Positions 39,369 to 53,226 are shown, numbered from the stretch's first letter. The stretch is 64,000 bases of DNA from Acholoe squamosa (GCA_949317995.1 OX439051.1:42163250-42227249), one strand, 5' to 3'. The notes: generated by a model from the letters alone, not told the origin. A program made the numbers and translations.

Positions 39369-39705
39369 GTAAACCCGGAAGTGGTCCGAGTTAGGGTGGT
39401 GACACCTTAACAGAAAAGCTGGTCTTGTGGTTGCCATGGTTACCAAAAGAATCCTTCATAAACAAAACATTTTGAGGACCCTCAATCATAAACTCACCTC
39501 AAGTTTTACTTAAAAAACATTTTATTGGTATTTTGGGGCATTTGGTACAGTGGTGGAATGTACGTAGACCAAAACTGCCCTAAAAAGGTTGTTTTTCTAG
39601 CTACAAGTTTTCAATCTGACAGAAAAATCTAGCCTGACTTTGTTATGGGAAATATGCATTAGAATACAGCCCAGAACATCAATTTTCTCCAGTAATATGC
39701 CACTA

Positions 39706-39991
39706 AGGCCACACCAAAAAAATAAGTTGGTCTACGGATTTTGGTTTTGAAAAAATGGTGCGAGCGAGCGAATTTTTTTTTTTTTTTTAAAGATTTTTTT
39801 TGGCGTCCAATGGATTCCTTGGTGGGAAAGTGATGCGAGCGAACAAATTTTTTTTTTTTTTAAATTTTGCCAAACATCTCAAAGAGAAAACTTGTAGAAA
39901 CTGAAGCGAGCAAATTCCGTAGACAGGATTTGTATTTCCGAAAATATGGAGAGGGCGATCCGTAGACCAACTTAATTTTTTGGTATGGCCT
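39706..39991. mobile_element. MITE-like element, AGGCCAYACC family
   Basis: Inverted ends of about 35 bp: the left begins AGGCCACACCAAAAAAATAA with GTTGGTCTACGGAT inside; the right ends with the inverted ATCCGTAGACCAAC and TTGGTATGGCCT. The interior has poly-T and GCGAGCGA repeats. Confidence 0.75.
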
Positions 39992-40062
39992 AAGCACTGA
40001 GAATTAGGGAAGTCAGTAGAATTGGTAAAAACGCCCTAAAACAGGCATTTTTGGGGCCAAAA

Positions 40063-40347
40063 TACTGTAATCTCCCGCGTATAAGACGCGTCTTATACGA
40101 GGGGTTTTAGTACTCCTTGGATCCACAAGGGGGACACCAAGACCTTTCTTTTGATATGTTACATGCCATAATGGTCATAATAGGGCATAAGGGGGCCCAG
40201 GGGGGGTCCAAGGGGCTCAAGCTACACACAGGTTTTTAAATTTTGAAAATTCACTCAGTTATGAATTTTTCAATTTTTTGAGAATTTTCTAAAACTCTAG
40301 GTGCGTCTTATACGCGCACTGCGTCTTATACGCGGGAGATTACGGTA
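40063..40347. mobile_element. MITE-like element, CCGTAATCTCCCGCGTATAA family
   Basis: The left end TACTGTAATCTCCCGCG and right end CGCGGGAGATTACGGTA are inverted, with inner TATAAGACGCG/CGTCTTATA. The TIR is about 27 bp. It is the best-preserved copy of a family recurring throughout the right flank, including introns of both host genes. Confidence 0.8.
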
Positions 40348-41733
40348 GTCAAATTTAACCCAAAATAGGCCCCTTGGAGAGGAAACATGTTGTTATGTTG
40401 CCATGGTAACCATAACAATCAATGGGATTCTGGGATATTTCACCCCTGGAATGTTCCATTATATAGTGTCATGATATTCGCTCCTTTGAATAATTGGTGA
40501 GTTAAAAAAAATTTTACCCATTTCATCAGATTAGAAAAAAGGGAGTTAGTTTCAAGGTCTCGAGGATGTATATTGGCCCTTCTCCTGTAGCCTATCTACT
40601 GGAAGGTTATGTTACCATACATGAATGCATCAAAGTGTAAAAGACAGCCATACTGCATGTACAAATTATGACTATGGCGCTATTTGTCCCAATGAGATGG
40701 AAACACACTTTTGGGTATCTAATATGAAGCTATAATTATTGAAAAAGATAATAATGAAAGAAAGAAAAATGGGTAAAAAAGAGTCAAATACAAAAGAAAT
40801 GATATTCTTAAAAAAACTATAAAGACCACTTTATGCCAAAAAAGTCACAGACCCACAGTGCTAGTTGCCATGGCATCACATGTTCAGGTAGTTCTTTTAC
40901 ATAGACATAGGAAAAATAAAATTAAGGTAAAAAAACAACAACCTTACATACAGTAAGGGAGTGGTCATTATTTATCAACAGGGGGGGGTGGTGGTGGGAT
41001 TTCGCGCGGACACACGGAAATTTTTTACGCCCACCCCCCCTCAACGGCAGTCAAAATTTTTTGCGCCCCCCGCGCCGAAGCCAATGAAATAATCCCAACC
41101 ATTCACTGCGGACCTCTTGGGGTGGGGCAGAGCAGATGGAACCCATTCGATAATTGTAATCGGTGATAACTACTGGTAACAGGCTTTAGCAATGGCTGCA
41201 CCCATTGGACAATCCGCTACCTCGGTATAGGCCTACATCTAACCAATATATGTCCTAGAGATAGCACATTCCTTATCCACATCACCAGACGTACCAGCCT
41301 GTGACATCATGCATGATCCATGTAAACATGCCCTTTGGCCATCAAACATAAACTTTGTACCATGAACTTATGTCACCCGGTGAATGGGACATGAGGCCAA
41401 GGTCCATTGTCTTCTTTATAATAAGGGAACTGTACTTGTAGCTAAAAGACAAAGAACACTGTGCCACAGGAGATAGTACCGGTCCATAATGATAACAATA
41501 GCTGATCGGTTTGTATCTAATCAGTGGGCTCATTGAACCTCATAAAATTCATACATCTAGGAAATTCAATTTATACATACGATAAAACCCCATTCATAAG
41601 TCAATCTCAGTTATAAGCCACAAGTAGATTTTGCAAAACTCTAGAAGTCATGTTTAATTGAAAATTTTCAAAAAAAAGATTGGCTCTTGACCTGGGTTTA
41701 ATGGTACTCGTAATATCTTATTTTTAATTCCAG
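40348..41733. other. Host intergenic DNA upstream of the lipase gene
   Basis: Includes a partial GGGAGTGGTCATTATT element at 40957-41080. No gene supported. An upstream exon or promoter of the lipase may lie here but was not identified. Confidence 0.4.
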
Positions 41734-44700
41734 TGGTTCTTCAACCCGCCCCTTCCCGCGTCCACGGCAACGCTCTACATCCTCAGGATGGAGGCAGCAT
41801 CAGCGAGGGTCTGTGGGCATCATCGTGTTAGTCGCCATGGTTACATACTATGTATACATACCAGTACCAGCCGGGGTAACAGAACCATGGAAGGCACGAC
41901 AGACCATGGCACTCCTCAGGACTATTGGACATCTGGTAAGGAATCTATGGGAAAAAATCCTTTTCACATCCATCATGAATGTCTAACTTTTTAGGACTAT
42001 ATTGTGAGTGACGTCTCAGATGGTGTTTCGAAGCATCAGGGATACCACCAACAAGATATAGTTGATGAAAATGTTAGTGATGTTACTATAACTTAAACAC
42101 TTTCATATGATATTGAATGTTGGATTTTGTTAGAAATTAAAATAAGGTATCATTCTGACTGGTCAGGTATATCATAATACATTATTCATAAATCCATTTT
42201 CCCCTTTCAGTCCTTCTTTAGTGAGAAGATGGGCATCACAAGTCGGTTTAATGCCACACGGTTCATCGTCAACTCACTCAGTCTTATCCCTCCTAAGAAC
42301 TACCAAGGCATGAAGGTATGATCCCTACCAGTATATGCTAACTATGTTCAGAATGGGATGGAGGGGGGGCCTACACTAGTGGTAATTAGTTTAGGCCTAG
42401 TACCACGTGTATGAGTCAAATCTGTGTGTAATATATCCTTGTATAGAAACCTACATGGCAGTTGATTATGGCCAGTCCAGTACTAATATCTTAATATAAA
42501 TATATCAGTTAACACTCTTCTACATATAAGCTGCACCCTGAGTTAGAGGGGAAGCTATGAGCCACACCTGAGGTCACAAAATTTGTATCCGTTTTTACTC
42601 ATCTATAAACTAGACCTTCACTTTGGATTTTGGGAACGTTCTAATAATCCACAGGTAGTTTTTGGTTCACACCCTGAGCTTGTCATTATCTTTCACAACA
42701 GGTAGAGGACACAACGTTTAACGGGGTGCCGGTCCGTGTATATGTCCCAGATGGGAGGCGTACCCTGGGTCCTTCCGTCATCTTCTACCATGGTGGAGGC
42801 TGGATCATGGGTGGAATCGGTGAGTTAACTATCGCGCACTTTCAGGGCCACTTAGGGAGTGGTCATTTTTTTAACAACATGGAACGGGTGGTGGATTTTC
42901 ATGTGCACATCCCAAAAATCTTTTGGCCCTCCCCCTCAGAGGGGTCTGAACATTTTTGCCCTCCCGCTTTCATTCTGTTGTAATGTGGAGATTTTTTCAC
43001 TAAGATTTATGTCCTAAGTGAAAAGAAGTTTGAAGTTTTAACACTGTTTATTGGCTAATGGAAAACATCCCCATAGGAGTTATTACAATCAGTCGCCATA
43101 TGGAATAGACATTTAGCGCAATCAGATAACCCACTGCCTTCACTGCAGAATTTTTTGGATGCAACTGGTACCCATCGGGACACCTGTTATCGGTGCCTAT
43201 CTCGCTAGTAAATTGTATGACTATCAGATCAAGCAATGGCGCTGCACACTAGACCACCCGCTAGACCATGTGGAATCTTTAGTGGACTACACTGAGTGTA
43301 TAATGCATTATGTATGCCTTCATGGGATAAAAGCGTTCTTCTATAGCATCGCATGGAATTTAGACCAATATGTTGACAGAAATTCCTACACAAAGTTTCA
43401 TTTTCATTTTTTAAAGGTGAATAACCACATACTGGATACAGTAATGGTATAATAGTAATCTTGTATGTATTTCAGAGTCGCATGATCACATCACTTCAGC
43501 GCTAGCACAAAAACTGCAGATGGTAGTCGTATCTGTGGAGTAAGTATACATGTTCATCAACCCTTTCAGGGTCACTATTTAGTCATGTACAACATGGATA
43601 GGAACTACTGTAATCTCCCATGTATAAGGCGCATCCCATGTATAAGACTCCCCCTGAGTTGAAAGAAAACGTATAAGGTACATCAGGGGACTGATCTTTG
43701 AAGGTTTAGCCCAGACTTTTAGGCTGGTTCTGTAAGGCACAGGGAGCCTCTGATTCACGTATAAGACGTGCCTTATATGTTGGAGATAACGGTAACTTTT
43801 TGGCCATGAGTTACCAGGGATTCCCCCTAATTCTCCATTTTCATCTATGTATACTTATTTAATGATACACCTTTGTTCTTGTAAATTCTCCATCTACAAT
43901 TCCTCTTGGCTACCTGGGCCCACGGGGAAATGTATGGGCCCTAAGCCAAAACTAACTCTAGTTGGTTCCAAACCAGGGTCAGTGTCCACCCCTGGTATTC
44001 AATTCAATCCAATTCAGTTCAGTCCTATTTCAGACTCATTTGTTTTGTGTGTACAAAGGTCCACAGAATAAAAAAAAAATAAACATTTACAAGGCATAAG
44101 AAATATATATTTATGCGTAGGAAAAAAACATGCAGCAGGGGTAGATCCAGTCGCAGTGCGGTTAGGGGAATGATGCTTCAATGAAGTGCCAGCAAGCAGA
44201 CTTCATTGATGCATCATGATGAACCAAGATCATATTGCATTAATGCACTGGTGGTCCTACAAAGGGTTCGGGCTAAACAATTTCTGTTCACCATTTGTAG
44301 GTACCGCCTGTGTCCTGAGAACCCGTACCCAGTACCACTGGACGACTGTCTCCGAGCCACTCACCACTTTATGGATAATGCCTTGCAATACGGGGTAGAC
44401 ACCACACGCATCGCTATCGCAGGTAAATGACAAAGATCCATCGTTATCCAACAGTAGGGTGTGATTATATGTGGAACCATATATCTTTTAAACCATTATA
44501 TATAATGTTGCTCCTCTCAAAGTTAGAAGGCACAGCTCATGTATAAGACGCACCCCGACTTGAAGCAAAAACTATATTAAAGGCCTACCTAGGGGCTAAA
44601 TTTTGAGCAGTTCGATAAAAATTAAATGTAATTTTTAACCCATGTATGAGATGCACACTGACTTTGTGAAGGCCCTTCAAGTAGTAATACTATTCGCAAA

Positions 44701-47297
44701 GTCTTCCAGTTAAGAGAAAAATTAATCATCCCTGCCTCATGTTCTGCCAGGTGACAGTGCAGGAGGTAACCTTGCGGCGGCGGTGGTACTGAAGCTTCGT
44801 GACACACCAGGTGCTGTACAGCCCAAACTCCAGGTGCTGGTGTACCCGCTGTTACAGGCCAGTGACTTCACCCTGCCCTCCTATATACACAATGATGGTA
44901 AGTAGGGACTTCACCCTGCCCTCCTATAAACACAATGATGGTAAGTAGGGACTTCACCCTGCCCTCCTATAAACACAATGATGGTAAGTAGGGACTTCAC
45001 CCTGCCCTCCTATATACACAATGATGGTAAGTAGGGACTTCACCCTGCCATCCTATATACACAATGATGGTAAGTAGGGACTTCACCCTGCCCTCCTATA
45101 TACACAATGATGGTAAGTAGGGACTTCACCCTGCCCTCCTATATACACAATGATGGTAAGTAGGGACTTCACCCTGCCCTCCTATATACACAATGATGGT
45201 AAGTAGGGACTTCACCCTGTCCTCCTATATACACAATGATGGTAAGTAGGGACTTCACCCTGTCCTCCTATATACACAATGATGGTCAGTACCGTAATTT
45301 CCCTAGTGTAAGCCACACCCTCGTATATGCCGCAGCCTGAGCTTGTGGATGAGCTAGAAGCCACACCTATGTCTTGAACATTGGCAATACTGTTCTATAG
45401 TGTCACATTCACTCGTATAAGCCAGAACCAGACTTTGAAAACCTCCTAAAGGTTCTTGTTCTTGTATAACTACAGTGAGAATTTAAAGTAGTTCTCTCCA
45501 ATATACATGTGCACAGTGGTTATAAGTAGGGCCACTATGGGAGTATTGTTCTACTGTGGTCTAGAATAAGTGTCAGAGAGACTTGAGTATCTGTAATCAT
45601 CTGAGGTATCGGAGTTTTTAAATTACTATAACTGATAAGCACCAAATAGCACCTTATATTAACTGCATATCTTGTACATGTATATAGAGGGATAGAGTGG
45701 TATTGAAATCGGTGCTCCAAGCAGCCACTTAGCTATATATGTGTAAACTTACATATCATCACAATACACCGAGGGCTTCCCTAGCCCACTTAAAATGGTC
45801 TGTATCTCCTCTTTCCTATCCCCTCGGATGTGTATGGTGCACATATGCGTGGGCACTGACATATTCCTCTGTGAAATTGTGTAATGTCGTTCTCGCCATG
45901 AATATGACCTTAGTTGTCGAAATGGCGTTAAACATCTATTACTCACTCAATACACCGATGCAGATTTGCCCAGTAATTTATGAATGCTGGATTGGTTCAT
46001 TCTACCCATGTCAGATATTGGACTATTTTGAATAAAAATTTTGTCTAGGTGTGGTACTCGGGACACGACATGAGGTGGCTAACGTGGTGCTGCTGTACAT
46101 GGGACAGGATGACCACTACACGTCAGACGTGGTCAACAACCGCCATGTCGGGATGGGCGTACAGAGGAAACATTCAGCCAGGCTCAACATTACCAGGCTG
46201 CCTGCACAGTTCACAGGTTGGTACTAATTTCCCCCTCTGAACCACAGTACTATCGGTACCTTTGGTCTCATCAACCCGCTAAGGGCTGTGTGCAATGCTT
46301 TTGATGTACATAATTTTTCATTCAGACATTATGATGCATGAATGCAGTGCTGTATTCTTGCTGACTCTAACTGTTACTTAAGAAGATAATAAGAAGAGCT
46401 AGTATTTCCCTTTCTTTATCTTTGAACTGTAAATATTCATGCTCAGTCTTGTGGTAGTGTGTATTTCCTGAGAAAGGTAAAAATTGAGATTGAAAAATTA
46501 ACAGAAAACAATTGGACTTTCAGATAGCTACCACAGACCACAAACAGCAGAAGTACATAGTGGGTTGGCGAAGCGTGTCTCAGGTTACCTTCAGGACCCA
46601 TACTGTATGCCGCTGACAGCCCGCGACCTGCGCCACCTCCCACAGGCACTCGTCATTACAGCACAATACGATGTACTGAGAGACGATGGGGCTCTTTACA
46701 GCCAAAGACTCAAAGGTAATACCGTAAATTTTCGCGTATAAGCCGCTCTCTTGTATAAGGCACACCCATACTTTAGAATGAGCCATAAGCTGCACCGGAG
46801 GCTTGAGAATTGGCAGTTTAGTTCTTTTCTATTGTGTCAAATACTCCTGCATTAGCCCTTCCCCCACTTTAGGCCGATCCTATAAGCCGCATAAATTTTA
46901 ATTTGGGTTCTTGTACTGTGCCTTATACGAGAGAATTTATAGTATATTGCTTGATTATGAAAATAAAAAAAAAATATACTGGTACTGGTACCCCTAGTCC
47001 ATATTGTTTAAGGCCACTGCAGATGGGCCAGGCTCGATCGGTATCTCCAGATCCGATCGGGAACATCTTATCTTTTAATAGCACTGCTAACAGGTGTAAG
47101 TCCTTTTCAGAATGATTTTTTTCTTAGTTGTCACTCATTTGTTTTAAAATATTGCAGATGCCGGTGTCCAGGTAATGTGGAGAAACTACGAACACAGCTA
47201 CCACGGCATGTTAGCGTTCTTCGACCAACCTCTGAAAACAGACGAGGGTGCGCAGATGATGGAGGACCTGGTCGCCTTTATAAAGACTAACTTGTGA
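41734..47297 (+). CDS. Arylacetamide deacetylase-like serine lipase, nine exons
   Basis: A membrane-anchored ER esterase/lipase of the hormone-sensitive-lipase group. Exons: 41734-41935, 42211-42315, 42702-42819, 43476-43539, 44301-44422, 44751-44897, 46049-46216, 46524-46715 and 47158-47297 (TGA). All introns are GT-AG and all phases agree; from ATG 41837 (Kozak CGCCATGG) this gives 384 aa, near the 400 of AADAC. A signal anchor in exon 1, the oxyanion motif HGGGW in exon 3, nucleophile GDSAGG in exon 6, catalytic Asp in QYDVLRDDG in exon 8 and His in SYHGM in exon 9 are all present. The frame is open upstream of the ATG to the acceptor at 41733, so a further 5' exon is possible. Could equally be an NCEH1-type member. 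Confidence 0.9.
43606..43794. mobile_element. MITE-like copy (CCGTAATCTCCC family) in lipase intron 4
   Basis: Starts ACTGTAATCTCCCATGTATA and ends with the inverted GGAGATAACGGTA; inner GTATAAGRCGCATC motifs. Confidence 0.65.
44864..45290 (+). repeat. 43-bp satellite made from lipase exon 6 end plus its splice donor
   Basis: The last about 34 bp of exon 6 and the following GTAAGTAGG are repeated. GTAAGT donors occur at 44898 and every 43 bp to 45242 (nine copies), and the tenth (45285) is GTCAGT. Units differ by one or two bases. The period is not a multiple of three. Confidence 0.92.
45293..45470. repeat. Degenerate TATAAGCC-family fragment in lipase intron 6
   Basis: Starts ACCGTAATTTCCCTAGTGTA and contains GTAAGCCACACCC and CGTATAAGCCAGAACC; no clear right end. 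Confidence 0.5.
46721..46943. mobile_element. MITE-like copy (TATAAGCC subfamily) in lipase intron 8
   Basis: Begins ACCGTAAATTTTCGCGTATA five bases after the splice donor of exon 8 and ends near CCTTATACGAGAGAATTTAT, an inverted match. Confidence 0.6.
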
Positions 47298-48855
47298 TGA
47301 AGGAGGATTTAGGTACATGTTATAATTATCATAGGGTGTGTTCAGCTGTGATATTGATAGTCCTTGACAGTTTTAGTAAGCCAAAGACAGAGGGAAATAG
47401 GCCATTTACACCTGAAAGATGTATAATAGATCTTACTGTTCCCTGAAATAATAGTGGAATCAAAAACTCAGGATTGTTAACATATCGTAATTCTTAAGCT
47501 GAAAGGGCTTTTATTACCCAGTAGAACATATTTACTGGCTGCAAAATACTCTCATTCTTAACCTCATAGGGTTGGTACATGTATACCGTAGTGCTTTCGT
47601 GCATAATGCTCCTCCAAGGGTTAATACCCGGGGGTTAATACCATTTAGAGAATAGAAAGTGGCATTGATCATGTTTAGACGTGAAGAATGTACCACAATC
47701 TCATAACCATTGATTAACTCGAAAAGCGAGTTATAAGGAGACACCCTGAGGCCCTGCACTTTCAGTCATTTTGGTGGTGCGAATAAGTTTCACAAAAGAT
47801 GGAAATTTTATATATAAGAAGCAGAATTACTTAATGAATTTGTAGTGCCATCAAAGGAGGAGATGTAGGGGTCTTGCAGGAAAAGGAATTTCATCACCAA
47901 GTTTTGTAAATTTTGTGAAATTCTCAATATTGTACAGACGCTTTTTGCCTCCAATGGTGAAGGTATATGATGTTGATCCATGTATCAACTTTCCCGCTCT
48001 TTTTTGCAATGTGGTGCGGTAGTGCAGTTTTGGCTGGAGTTATGCGAATAGTGGCTTGGTGGTGCGAATAGCCTGGGTCAGGGAGTGCTTTTCACTTTTC
48101 GAGTTATCAGCAATTTACATTGCTGCATTATATTTGTATAATTGGCACAAAACGGGTTGTAACAGGTATTTATATCACATCGAAATCTTAATACACAGTA
48201 AGTGTAAACACTATACTAAAGTGAGCAATAAGTAGTGTTCCTTTTTACAGATTTTATTCCCTAATTTCTATTTCAAAGAATGCTACTGGGGTTGGATTCA
48301 GGTTCACAAAGAAACTCCTATAAACTAGGAAATGAAATTTTAATTGTACACACTCCATTCCTAAAGCGTGATAAGCTGTAACAATTCATAAAGTAATCAA
48401 TGTTGTTTAATCTATATGACTACTCTGTGCACAAGTGATCTGTGTCACATGAAATGTTATTTAGAGAAAAATAATTTTATGGTGTAGGATACCACAGCTT
48501 TTATGGTGGTAATATGGTGGTTAGTGTCCTCCAGGTATTGATGAATTCACAGTGATTTATTACACATTTATGCAAATTTAGATGTACATTTCTAATAACT
48601 TATACAATGTACATATCCAAATATTTGTTAAGAAATATGATAAAGACTATCTGCACAGACAGGATGGGCTTGGCAACCAGTCATTTGAATCCAAGGTAGT
48701 GTCAGGTGCAGCTGCTTTAAGCATTCGTCCTACAGACTATATGTGCACAGACGTTAAAGAATGTTGTACTTCTAAAGGAGTAGTATTCTTTAATCTTACC
48801 TGGGTTGATTAGATTTTAGTGTGAATGAGTGATGGTTATGGTACAAATTGTTAAT
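47298..48855. other. Lipase 3' flank and intergenic DNA
   Basis: Includes the presumed 3' UTR. No further gene, and no unambiguous polyadenylation site chosen. Confidence 0.4.
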
Positions 48856-48857
48856 TA

Positions 48858-49087
48858 CTACCACAATCTCCTGCGTATAAGACGCATCCCGCGTATAAGA
48901 CGCACCCTGAGTTGAAGAGAATACTATGAGGTGCACATGGGGCTTGATTTTTGAATGTCTAGTACTGTTCTATAGTAAAGGTATCCCACCTATAAGACCC
49001 ACCCGCTCTTTTGAGAGGCTCTATAGGATGCAGTAGACATCTGATTCATGTATAAAACGCATCTTATATGCGGGAGATTACGGTAGT
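48858..49087. mobile_element. MITE-like copy (CCGTAATCTCCC family)
   Basis: Starts ACCACAATCTCCTGCGTATA, with two CGTATAAGACGCA motifs, and ends with the inverted CGGGAGATTACGGTA. Confidence 0.7.
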
Positions 49088-50630
49088 AGTTATTTGTGTT
49101 AACTTTACGTGTTATTTTTATCGTATATACCATAGTGCCCGCGTATAAACCATGCCATATACACCCTGATGTACCTGCCGCGGCTTTTATGTGAATCTGA
49201 GACCTCCTGAATAAGCCCAATGTTAGGGTGTGTATAACAGGCGAGGCACTTCTATCATAAAACAGTACTAAACATTCAGAAATCAATCGTGTGCCTTATA
49301 GTATTTCTTTCAACAAGCATTTTCCTTATACACCAAGTTGGCCAAAATGTTACCCCAGGTATGCCTCGTTGCGAAGAAAGGACCTGAGGGGGATGGGGTA
49401 CGCTAGGTGTGTCCTGTATGTACAGGGCACTATGGCAAGTTATGATAATGAAATATTTTAGTCCATTTCATTACGAAAGGCTGTATTCAGGCAGAGACAT
49501 GACGATACCTTTATACATCTCTGGTTCAGGTAACAGAGTAGAAAAAAATTAGGATAGGTCGAGAATTTTTTAAAGGCCAGCAATAAATTTTCGCGTCTAC
49601 ATGACTCAAATTTTATGTGCGGGATCATAAAAAAATTCCATGTCTTGATAAGTGCCAAAAAAAATCAGATTTTTTAACAAAAAGGTCCATAAAAAAAAGT
49701 TAGGCCAAAAAATAGGGTAGGTCTTGTTACCTGAACACAACAATGTTTTAGGCCTCATTTTATCATAGTAGCTAAGTCATGATAAAGACATGTTGATAAA
49801 GATACGTATACTCTGGAAATGGATATTATACTCAGGTCATCCGTTCTCCCATTACAACATCACATTAATACTCTACTCACTTGATGTTAATTTTTTAAGT
49901 GCATAGGGTACTTATGGCTAATATAGTGAGTTAAAATACCTCGCCTTATACGCGAGGTATTACAGAAGTATCCCCACAGGTATGAAAAATCTACGCACAA
50001 GCACCAACCTTATATGCAAGGTGCAACTTAAAGTTTAGGTTTTACAGTACATTTGAAAAAGTAGCTCATACATGTATGTGATCATTGTGCTCTCAGATTT
50101 GAGTATTCGTATATTTGCTAATGATATCACATTTTAGTGTGCCTCAGTTATCTTAAATATCTCAATCAGTAGTAGATCTAGACAAGTAGTCGCTACCGGT
50201 ACTATAGAATTAATTGCTCTGTACAAGTATTAGATTTGTTGTCTGTTCAATACATGGGTTCCTGCACATTTAATAGAATACCTGAGTTGAGTCCCTAAAA
50301 AAATCGTAGACAAAGGATTAATACCTAGTCATTTGTGATCAGGGCGACAGATTTACCTGAATTTTTACCTTTACTTTTATGTGCATTACTCAGTCAGTCT
50401 GATAAATCATGTGAAATAATCGACACAGTATAGTATGTTTGTGATCAGATATAGAAAAGCTTGAAAGACAGCCAAACTGCCCTACAGTCTACACAGTTTG
50501 AGAGACCAAAACAGTTGTACTATTGAAAAATTATCATGGCATACTTGGTCTTACTTGGAATAATGAATCAGCTACAGCTAGCTGTAGTAATTAATAAACA
50601 ATCTATACATTTGATCTTTCTTCCTTCAGT
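49088..50630. other. Intergenic DNA
   Basis: No gene supported; scattered fragments of the TATAAGCC/TATACGCGAG family (about 49130-49260, 49930-49960). Confidence 0.4.
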
Positions 50631-50689
50631 CATTTCTATAAATACATCTGGTCATCGTGGTTTTGGCAAAGGGTCTACACATTCTAATG

Positions 50690-51290
50690 TACTTCCACAT
50701 TAGATTTTTAACATTATATAAATCGGACCTTAATGATTCTTAGTTTCACCTATTTCCCTACATCTCTACTGCTACTGGCGAAAAGGATTTTTGATAAAGG
50801 TCAAGGATTTGGAGAAAATCGGGATTTTGCAAAGGGTAGTAGATGCCACAGCAAAGTGAGTCACTCACTGTCAAGTCTCACCCAGACCCATCCTTCCATT
50901 TCCACATAAGATTTTCAATATTTATATGAATCAAACATTCATAATTCTTACTTCCACATGCTCCCCGCTGTCCCTGCTATTAATGTTGAAAAGGATTTTG
51001 ATGTAGCCACAGGATTTGGAGAAAATCGAGATTGGTAAAGGGTATAGTAGATCGCCACAGTAAAGCTAGCCACTCACTCTCATATCTCGTGCAGACAATC
51101 CTTCCACTTCCATACAATATTTTCATCATTTATATAAATCAGATATTCATAATTCTTAGTTCCGCATGATCCCATCTATCTCTACTATTAGTGATGAAAA
51201 GGACTTTTTGATGGAGCCAAAGGATTTGGAGAAAATTAGGATTTTAGACAGGGTAGTGGACTGCCACAGTGCATTTTCTATGGGCAGTGT
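50690..51290. repeat. Diverged tandem repeat of about 200 bp
   Basis: Roughly three units. Shared blocks include AATATTTATATGAATCA-like, TCATAATTCTTA and GATTTGGAGAAAAT followed by TGCCACAG. Confidence 0.7.
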
Positions 51291-52875
51291 GAGTAGTGGG
51301 AGACCTCCAACACCCTCATGCACAGGCTGCCACAGCAAACTGACGTCACGTGAAAAAGCCTTATTTGCTCCCAATTTTGCCGTACCCGTTAATTCTCTTG
51401 ACCACTCTAAAGGGCTTTCACATATTATGGATCTCTCTTCATTACTGAATAGCTCCTAGGTAAAGGGGGCTGTCCGAGGGGTTTAATAAATTTTTGAGAA
51501 ACTCTGCTCCCCAAGCCATCACTATATGTACCCGGTATCAAAATTAGTCCCTAGTCGCATCCTTCGACTCAACTCGACAAGATAGAGACTCAGCTAAGCG
51601 AGCCAATACACATCCTATCAATTCAATCAGGTTCTTCCTCGATCAAAGTAGGCACTTACCTATTTTTCAAGAATTTGTCCCGTGCATTTTATCTATTAAG
51701 CAATGGATAGATCTCATCAAAAGAAGTGGATTTGCTCTTTAAATGAAGTCTTATGCCAAGTATAACGGAAGTTATGACTGATCGAAGACCCCAAATCGAA
51801 CCCAAAATTCTGCCAGTGTTAAGAGTTTAAATAGGGTCCAGATTTGTGATCAAGCATATTGGATACAGGAGTGGCTACATCTCTTAAATTATTATTTTGG
51901 ACTATTTTCTTTTCAAGTATGGAAGAGTTCCCCATAAAAGGTTGAAAATCAATGTATCATATCAAATTCTAACAATTTAAAGGGATTTTATCTTGACTTA
52001 ATATCATCTGTCATTTAGCGATCTGACAGAATTGGTGCAAAATTATGGAGTCGATATGAGATTTTTAATTGGTCAGAATTTCCCTTTAAATTGACATAAA
52101 GGCTTCATTTAAAAAGGAAATCCACTTCTTTCTATCAGCTCTATCCATTGCTATATAAATAATATATATAGGATTGAATTCTGGCAAACAGACAAGGACC
52201 TAACATGGAGAAGCATGGAGAAGGGTGATAGGGAATGGCACGCTAACATTTTTGTGGGGTCTGGCAAACATCCTGTTCCGCTATGAAAAGAAAAACCCTA
52301 GACTATTTCTAAACCATTTTTTTCTGTAGAAAGTGTGGGAACTATTCTCTTTTATGTGAGATTTGGCATTTATACCAAAAAAATGCTTTCAAAGTTATGG
52401 GATAACTTCACTTGGGGAGAATGGGATGTTTGCCTGCATCAATTATTTCTCAAATAGATTCATATTAAACCCCTAATCAATCCCTTTAAAATGAGCCAAT
52501 GTATGTGAAGATCCTCAAATAAATAGCTACACAATGAGCTGTCAAAGAAAGGAGACTTAAGCACTCCCCAGTTTCAGCTTTATCACAATTTTTACACCTC
52601 CACTGCAGCAGAACCCTGCACTGGGGGTAGGTAAGTGCCTATCTTTGAATCAAAGACGGTAATTAAATTTATTAAATAACATACTGTAGTGAACTAGAAC
52701 ACACATCTAGTGGAATGTTTGGACAATCTTTTCCCAATAATACAAATACACACCGAACCTCAGACTCTTATCAAGATCGAAGTAGTTTCTGTTATCTGTA
52801 TGGGGGAGCAAAGAATCGTCCATTTGCAAATAAATGGAGGGGTATCAAAGATAAGCCAGGTACACACACCTGACT
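51291..52875. other. Intergenic DNA
   Basis: No gene, RNA or tandem array recognised. Confidence 0.4.
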
Positions 52876-52892
52876 GAAGGTTTTTCTTAGGG

Positions 52893-53040
52893 TGGTGGGG
52901 TTGTTTTGTTTTTTGTTTGTTTGTTGTTGTGTTTTTGGTGGGTTTTTGTTGTTTGTTTGTGTTTTTTGTTGTTTTTTTTTTTTTTGGGGGGGGGTTAGAC
53001 CCCTGCGAGCACGCACAAAAACACATCACGCCCCCCCCCT
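52893..53040. repeat. G/T-rich low-complexity tract
   Basis: TTTGTTTGTTGTTG-type sequence followed by runs of T, G and C (about 52970-53040). Confidence 0.8.
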
Positions 53041-53226
53041 CATCCCTGTTGTAAAAGATTACCGGTACCTCAGAAAATCCTTATTCTGTGGTGGAGGCTT
53101 CCCCAGGATGGGGGTACATGTACCGGTACGGAAGCCGGGTACCGGGTTGCCTGAGTATCGTCTGTGTCACGGGTGGGCCGTTCTGACTACGGGACGGGAA
53201 CGGGAGTCGGAGAGAGTGTTTTGCCG

